The position numbers and the translations under genes are program-made. A stretch of DNA of 64,000 bases from Streptomyces cadmiisoli (GTDB taxonomy: Bacteria > Actinomycetota > Actinomycetes > Streptomycetales > Streptomycetaceae), in assembly GCF_003261055.1 (NCBI RefSeq), contig NZ_CP030074.1, forward strand, positions 558,001-622,000, written 5' to 3'. The notes below the pieces were generated by a model, which made no database searches, had not been told where the DNA came from, and was given only the letters and a program-made list of their open reading frames with translations. Of the stretch, positions 60,703 to 64,000 are shown piece after piece (the stretch's first letter is position 1; every line of letters begins with the position of its first letter).

Positions 60703-61281
60703 ATGGACATGCTGGGTTTTGTGGCTGCGCCGCTTTTCGTCGGCGCGGCCTTGGCCACCATCGGGGTCCTCGGCGCAGACGCCGACAAGTTCCGTTGGCC
60801 TGCGCTGTCCATGCTCATGCTGCCGCTGGCCGCCATAGCCCTCGCGGCCAGCATCCAACTCGCCCTCAGAGGCCGCCGCTTCCTGTACAGCGGAGATGAG
60901 GTCCGCGCACTCGTCGCCCCTTTGGCTCCTCGGTCGCAGGAGAGCGACCACGGGCCGGACGGACCAGATGAACGGGATTATCTCGACGCTGAGACAGCCG
61001 AGTTCACCGCCGAGCTTCAGGCGACCGATTTCGAACTGTGGCTGACGATGAGCAATCGGGCCGCCTGGGCGTATCAGACCGGTCTGGTTCTCTTGGGGCT
61101 CGGGCTGGCGAGCATTCTCGTACCTCTGGCGGGGGCCAGTACCGCGGACACCGTCCTGAGATGGATCGCGGTCGGCGCAGTCGTGTGTGCTCTGGTCGTA
61201 CATGCGGCACTGGTCATCCGCCGGGTGATCACAATGCCCAACGTCGATCTGGTCGCCGCGATGATTCACCACGGGCCGTGA
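60703..61281 (+). CDS. four-helix membrane protein of unknown function
   Basis: 192 residues from the ATG at 60703; the frame is open upstream but without coding features, and no strong ribosome binding site is seen. Two hydrophobic helices at the N-terminus (MLGFVAAPLFVGAALATIGVLG; LSMLMLPLAAIALAASIQLAL), an acidic soluble middle (RSQESDHGPDGPDERDYLD) and two helices at the C-terminus (GLVLLGLGLASILVPLAG; IAVGAVVCALVVHAALVI). The loop between is likely cytoplasmic. No family recognised. Stop is 44 bases before the next gene, so an operon is possible. Confidence 0.65.
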   Translation: MDMLGFVAAPLFVGAALATIGVLGADADKFRWPALSMLMLPLAAIALAASIQLALRGRRFLYSGDEVRALVAPLAPRSQESDHGPDGPDERDYLDAETAEFTAELQATDFELWLTMSNRAAWAYQTGLVLLGLGLASILVPLAGASTADTVLRWIAVGAVVCALVVHAALVIRRVITMPNVDLVAAMIHHGP

Positions 61282-61325
61282 GAATTCGGTGGCTGAGCAC
61301 GGGTCTTGTACGGGAAGCTGCACCC

Positions 61326-61895
61326 GTGATCGATCGCGAAACCGCAGTTCAGGCTGTCGAGGAACAGTTGGAGCGCGACTATCAGGAGTGGCGAGCGGTG
61401 AGCGGGGACGCGATGCGCATGGCTGTGGTCCGCGTCAGGGAGCACGAGCTGGTGTGGATCGTCTCCTGGCAGTCGGAGGAGTTCATACGCTCTCGGAACC
61501 GGGAGTTCATGCTGGTCGGCAGTGGGCCGTATCTGGTCGACCGCGTCGACGGGGGACTGCACAGTATCGGCGTCCTCTCCTGGCAGACCGGCGAGTGGGA
61601 GGCCGACTACCGGGCTCGGATACGTGGGCTTCCGCCGCGTACCGCAGTGGACGAGCTGCACGATGCGATACGCGCTGTCGCGGCCGCACGCGGGCGTATG
61701 CACGCTGTGCGGACCCTGCGCCGGGGGCTGCCGGTTCTGTCGCCTGCGCAAGCCATCGAGTACGTGCACGCCTTGCTGGACGGTGATCCACCGGCGCGCC
61801 TGGTGGCCGTGGCCACCGAGGAACTCGTTGAGCCGCTGGACCCCGTGTTCGCCGTCACAACCATTCGGTCCGGCGCGCCTCGCCGGGCCGGCTGA
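61326..61895 (+). CDS. YrhB/Imm35-like protein
   Basis: 189 residues from the GTG at 61326, with GGAAG upstream. The N-terminal part (MIDRETAVQAVEEQL, then VVRVREHELVWIVSWQSEEFI) and GPYLVDRVDGGLHSIG fit YrhB/Imm35-type proteins, some of which are immunity proteins in toxin loci. Cytoplasmic. It is followed after 80 bases by another small gene on the same strand and preceded by a membrane-protein gene. No toxin is adjacent, so the immunity role is inference. Confidence 0.6.
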   Translation: MIDRETAVQAVEEQLERDYQEWRAVSGDAMRMAVVRVREHELVWIVSWQSEEFIRSRNREFMLVGSGPYLVDRVDGGLHSIGVLSWQTGEWEADYRARIRGLPPRTAVDELHDAIRAVAAARGRMHAVRTLRRGLPVLSPAQAIEYVHALLDGDPPARLVAVATEELVEPLDPVFAVTTIRSGAPRRAG

Positions 61896-61975
61896 CGACG
61901 GCCGCCCATGACGGCGCGCGGCTCCGCTTCACCGTGCGCGACAGGATGGGGCCTTTGGATCTGGGGGGGGTGGGG

Positions 61976-62446
61976 ATGAGTTACGCGTTGCATGCGGTGA
62001 TCGCTGAAGGCGATGCGCTGCGCGGCATGACGCGGGGTGTGCCTGCTGCTCGACTGGCGTCGGTCGGACAGGGGCTCCCGCTGATGCCCATGACGAAGGC
62101 CCTGATCGAGTCCGTCGCCGACGGCAGCGGTGCAGGGGCGTCGGGGTTCTGGCGGTTGCCAGGAGGCTTCGAGAAGACTCTGGCTGACTGGTCGCTCTGC
62201 GGGCCGGTGGCCTACGTGGAAGCTGAATATTTCGGCGGTGTGGGTGAGCAGCGGGCTGCCGTGTGGGAGGGCGGCACGATCGTGCTCGGACCGCTGCATC
62301 TGGAAGAGGGCCGGCCGTTTCCGCCTGCCGGCAGTCCGATCTCTCAAGCGCTGCGGCGCCTGGGTGTAGTGGCAGGCCCCGGCGAGGACGAGTTCTCAGC
62401 CGTGGGACTGGTCCGTCATCGACACGGTGAGGCGTGGCTTGCCTGA
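61976..62446 (+). CDS. protein of unknown function
   Basis: 156 residues from the ATG at 61976, after a run of G residues that provides a weak ribosome binding site; an upstream in-frame ATG at 61934 is less likely. Soluble alpha/beta protein with YALHAVIAEGDALRGMTRG and AYVEAEYFGGVGEQRAAVW segments and a C-terminal EFSAVGLVRHRHGEAW. It has the look of small accessory proteins near YrhB/Imm35 genes. I do not recognise a family. Confidence 0.6.
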   Translation: MSYALHAVIAEGDALRGMTRGVPAARLASVGQGLPLMPMTKALIESVADGSGAGASGFWRLPGGFEKTLADWSLCGPVAYVEAEYFGGVGEQRAAVWEGGTIVLGPLHLEEGRPFPPAGSPISQALRRLGVVAGPGEDEFSAVGLVRHRHGEAWLA

Positions 62447-62681
62447 CACATGGCGTCCGGATTCCCGTACTCACCGGGCGCGTCGGGCCAGGTGGATCGA
62501 ATCGTCGGTGTCAGGTGTTTCCGGGGTTTGTGTCGGGATCGCGTTGCGAGTGATCTTGGATCGTTTCAGGAGTGTCTCAGGGGTGTCACCGGGTGAGCGG
62601 TGCTGGGGGCGTTGTCCGTGCTGAGAGTGAACGCGTCGCGGATCAGCCGCGGGGCGCGCTACTCGAAGGGCATTGACCATC
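62447..62681. promoter_or_regulatory. upstream region of CHRD gene
   Basis: 235 bases with promoter-like spacing of GT-rich elements (around 62515-62580) but no clear consensus -10/-35. AAGGG sits 12 bases before the ATG at 62682. Confidence 0.3.
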
Positions 62682-63347
62682 ATGAAGTTCACTCGTTTCG
62701 GGATGATTGCCGTTTCTGCTGTTGCCGGTGCGCTTCTTCTGACTGCCTGCAACGGTGAGGACGTGGCTGCCGGTGGCAGTGCGAGCGCTGGGGCTGGTGG
62801 CACGGCCGCGACCGGGCACGAGTCTGCGGGTTCGGGGCATGCTGGTGGGGGTGCTGCCGATGTGCGTGCGGGTGAGTGGGACAAGAACGCGTCGGATGCG
62901 ACGTTCTTCGGTTCGCTGATGAACGGTGCCAATGAGGTGCCGGTCGAGGGTGGGCCGGCTGTGGGTGACAGGGACGGGCATGCGCTGGCGCTGATGCGGA
63001 TCCAGGGCAATGAGGTGTCGTACGCGTTCACGTTCACGGGGGTTCAGACGCCGACTCTGGGTCACCTTCACAAGGGTGTGAAGGGTGTCAACGGTGACGT
63101 GAAGATCCCGTTCTTCACGGAGAAGCTGGAGGACGGTACGAAGTTCGCCTACGGCACGGTCACCGTTCGGGACAACGACCTGCTGGAGGGCATCAAGGCG
63201 AACCCGGAGAACTGGTACTTCAACCTGCACACCGCCGAGTTCCCCGGCGGCGCGGTCCGTGGCCAGGGTTACAAGCTCTCCTCGGGCATCCAGGTCCCCG
63301 ACACGATCACGCCGGAGGCCCTCAACTCCGTGATCAGCGGCAAGTAA
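62682..63347 (+). CDS. CHRD-domain lipoprotein
   Basis: 221 residues from the ATG at 62682; a TTG at 62673 is a weaker alternative. The lipobox LLLTAC (Cys at about position 24) predicts a lipid-anchored exported protein. A Gly/Ala/Ser linker is followed by a CHRD domain (about 75-205: TFFGSLMNGANEVPVEGG, then HALALMRIQGNEVSYAFTFTGV, HLHKG, EFPGGAVRGQ). CHRD domains are beta-rich and of unknown function in bacteria, sometimes in adhesive or surface proteins. A strong terminator follows. Confidence 0.9.
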   Translation: MKFTRFGMIAVSAVAGALLLTACNGEDVAAGGSASAGAGGTAATGHESAGSGHAGGGAADVRAGEWDKNASDATFFGSLMNGANEVPVEGGPAVGDRDGHALALMRIQGNEVSYAFTFTGVQTPTLGHLHKGVKGVNGDVKIPFFTEKLEDGTKFAYGTVTVRDNDLLEGIKANPENWYFNLHTAEFPGGAVRGQGYKLSSGIQVPDTITPEALNSVISGK

Positions 63348-63355
63348 CCACGTCA

Positions 63356-63400
63356 GCGTTCCGCTGGTCCCTCGCAGCGAGCGGGGGACCAGCGGAACGC
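63356..63400 (+). terminator. terminator hairpin after CHRD gene
   Basis: A 16-bp perfect stem (63356-63371 with 63385-63400), extendable by about four pairs, lies 8 bases past the stop codon. Confidence 0.9.
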
Positions 63401-63514
63401 GCCAGGTGCAGGTCGGCTGGGCTGGTGCTCGGTTCGAAGCCGCACCCGTTACGGTCGGCGGCGCGAGCGGTCGCCGGGGTACACAGGGTTTCGATGTGTC
63501 CGGATCGAGCTCAC

Positions 63515-63541
63515 GATTCAGGCTTTCCTGAATTCAGGAAT
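63515..63541. promoter_or_regulatory. candidate metal-sensor operator
   Basis: TTCCTGAATTCAGGAA (63525-63540) is a perfect 16-bp palindrome and forms, with ATTCAGG four bases to its left, a second inverted repeat ATTCAGG-4-CCTGAAT. Such ATTCAxG...CxTGAAT sites are typical for ArsR/CmtR-type repressors. It lies 18 bases before the sensor's GTG start. Confidence 0.7.
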
Positions 63542-63558
63542 CTCTGTGTCGTCGTTGT

Positions 63559-63894
63559 GTGCTGTCCACCGCCTCAGAGATCGACGCCCTGGCCCGTTTC
63601 AGCCGGGCACTCGCCGTCCCCATCCGCTGCCGCATCCTTCTGATCCTGTGTCAGGGCCCGGCCCAACCCGCGGATCTGGCGGACGAACTGGAGATCTCCC
63701 GCATCCGGCTGTCCAACCACCTCGCCTGTCTGCGGGACTGCGGGATCGTCGTCGCCGTCCCGGAAGGGCGGCGCGTGCGCTACGAACTGGCCGACACCCG
63801 CCTCGGGCATGCCCTGGACGACCTGCGCGGCGCGGTCCTGGCCGTGGAGGCCGACCGCACCTGCCCGGACGCCGAGGAGAAGGGCTGCTGCTGA
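63559..63894 (+). CDS. CmtR-like ArsR-family metal sensor
   Basis: 111 residues from the GTG at 63559. An ArsR winged helix (LARFSRALAVPIRCRILLIL; QPADLADELEISRIRLSNHLACLRDCGIV). The recognition helix holds the CLRDC pair (two Cys four apart), as in the Cd/Pb sensor CmtR, and the C-terminus ends in TCPDAEEKGCC with three more Cys. It presumably represses its own operon through the 63525 palindrome and is relieved by Cd, Pb or similar metals. The stop overlaps the transporter start (TGATG). Confidence 0.9.
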   Translation: MLSTASEIDALARFSRALAVPIRCRILLILCQGPAQPADLADELEISRIRLSNHLACLRDCGIVVAVPEGRRVRYELADTRLGHALDDLRGAVLAVEADRTCPDAEEKGCC

Positions 63895-64000
63895 TGGCCA
63901 CGGCATTCTCCCTCGGCCCTGCCCCGCGGCGCCGGGCCCAACTGACCTGGCGCATACGGCTGCTGGTCGCCGCCACCATCACCTACAACATCATCGAAGC
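63894..64000 (+). CDS. cation transporter, CDF-type (3' end outside window)
   Basis: Only the first 35 residues are in the window: a basic N-terminus, then RIRLLVAATITYNIIE, the first transmembrane helix of the cation-efflux proteins that commonly follow ArsR genes in Streptomyces. The ATG overlaps the sensor's stop codon (TGATG), so the two are translationally coupled. Predicted function is metal-ion efflux, controlled by the sensor. Family call rests on this short piece and the context. Confidence 0.65.
   Translation, partial: MATAFSLGPAPRRRAQLTWRIRLLVAATITYNIIE

Overview
The window is high-GC actinobacterial DNA, most likely from Streptomyces or a close relative. The evidence is strong third-codon G/C bias, GTG starts, GTGA/TGATG overlaps, a PAS/GAF/SpoIIE-like/ATPase regulator, a DUF6879 plus Scr1-type HTH operon, a DUF6493-like protein, an Eis-type acetyltransferase and a MocR-YczE pair. 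I see no rRNA, tRNA, CRISPR array or intact insertion sequence. The gene mix looks like accessory or chromosome-arm DNA rather than core genome.

Layout. 1-23478 is one giant open frame, cut by the left edge (at least 7,825 residues), encoding a multidomain protein of polymorphic-toxin type. 23592-27344 is a secreted subtilisin-like protease convergent with it, with a strong hairpin between them. 28565-31360 is a DUF6493-like protein. 31420-33840 is a PAS-PAS-GAF-SpoIIE-like-ATPase protein whose phosphatase metal ligands are partly lost. 34053-35574 holds a WXG100-like protein divergent from a SMI1/KNR4 protein. 35965-38976 holds a membrane-anchored ricin-type lectin, a cupin and a secreted NTF2-like protein. 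39048-40280 is a deletion scar where a MmyB-type regulator and a short-chain dehydrogenase, both lacking their 5' ends, meet head to head. 40719-44200 has an amidohydrolase and a divergent YczE/MocR pair. 44346-47834 is a STAND-type NTPase with 14 nearly identical TPR units. 48021-53313 has an Eis-like acetyltransferase and a WYL regulator divergent from an ATP-grasp ligase/MFS exporter operon. 53460-54676 is a second head-to-head scar (histidine kinase remnant against DUF3152 peptidase remnant). 54759-57887 has a PAP2 phosphatase, a small secreted protein, a VanZ-like protein and a small unknown. 58128-60414 is a DUF6879/Scr1 HTH operon facing two small coupled genes. 60703-62446 has a membrane protein, a YrhB/Imm35-like protein and an unknown. 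62682-64000 has a CHRD lipoprotein and a CmtR-like metal sensor translationally coupled to a CDF-type metal transporter that runs off the right edge.

The most unusual element is the giant protein. From N to C terminus it carries a DUF1023-type serine hydrolase, a nucleotidyltransferase-like segment, two parallel blocks of beta-rich modules plus coiled coil plus OTU-like domain (the first OTU has Cys and His, the two later copies lack the Cys), a metzincin zinc motif, and a C-terminal domain with a plausible Cys-His-Asn arrangement. I find only five cysteines in 7,808 residues, two of them at predicted catalytic positions. How the protein is secreted, and whether the WXG100-like and SMI1/KNR4 genes 11 kb away belong with it, are inferences.
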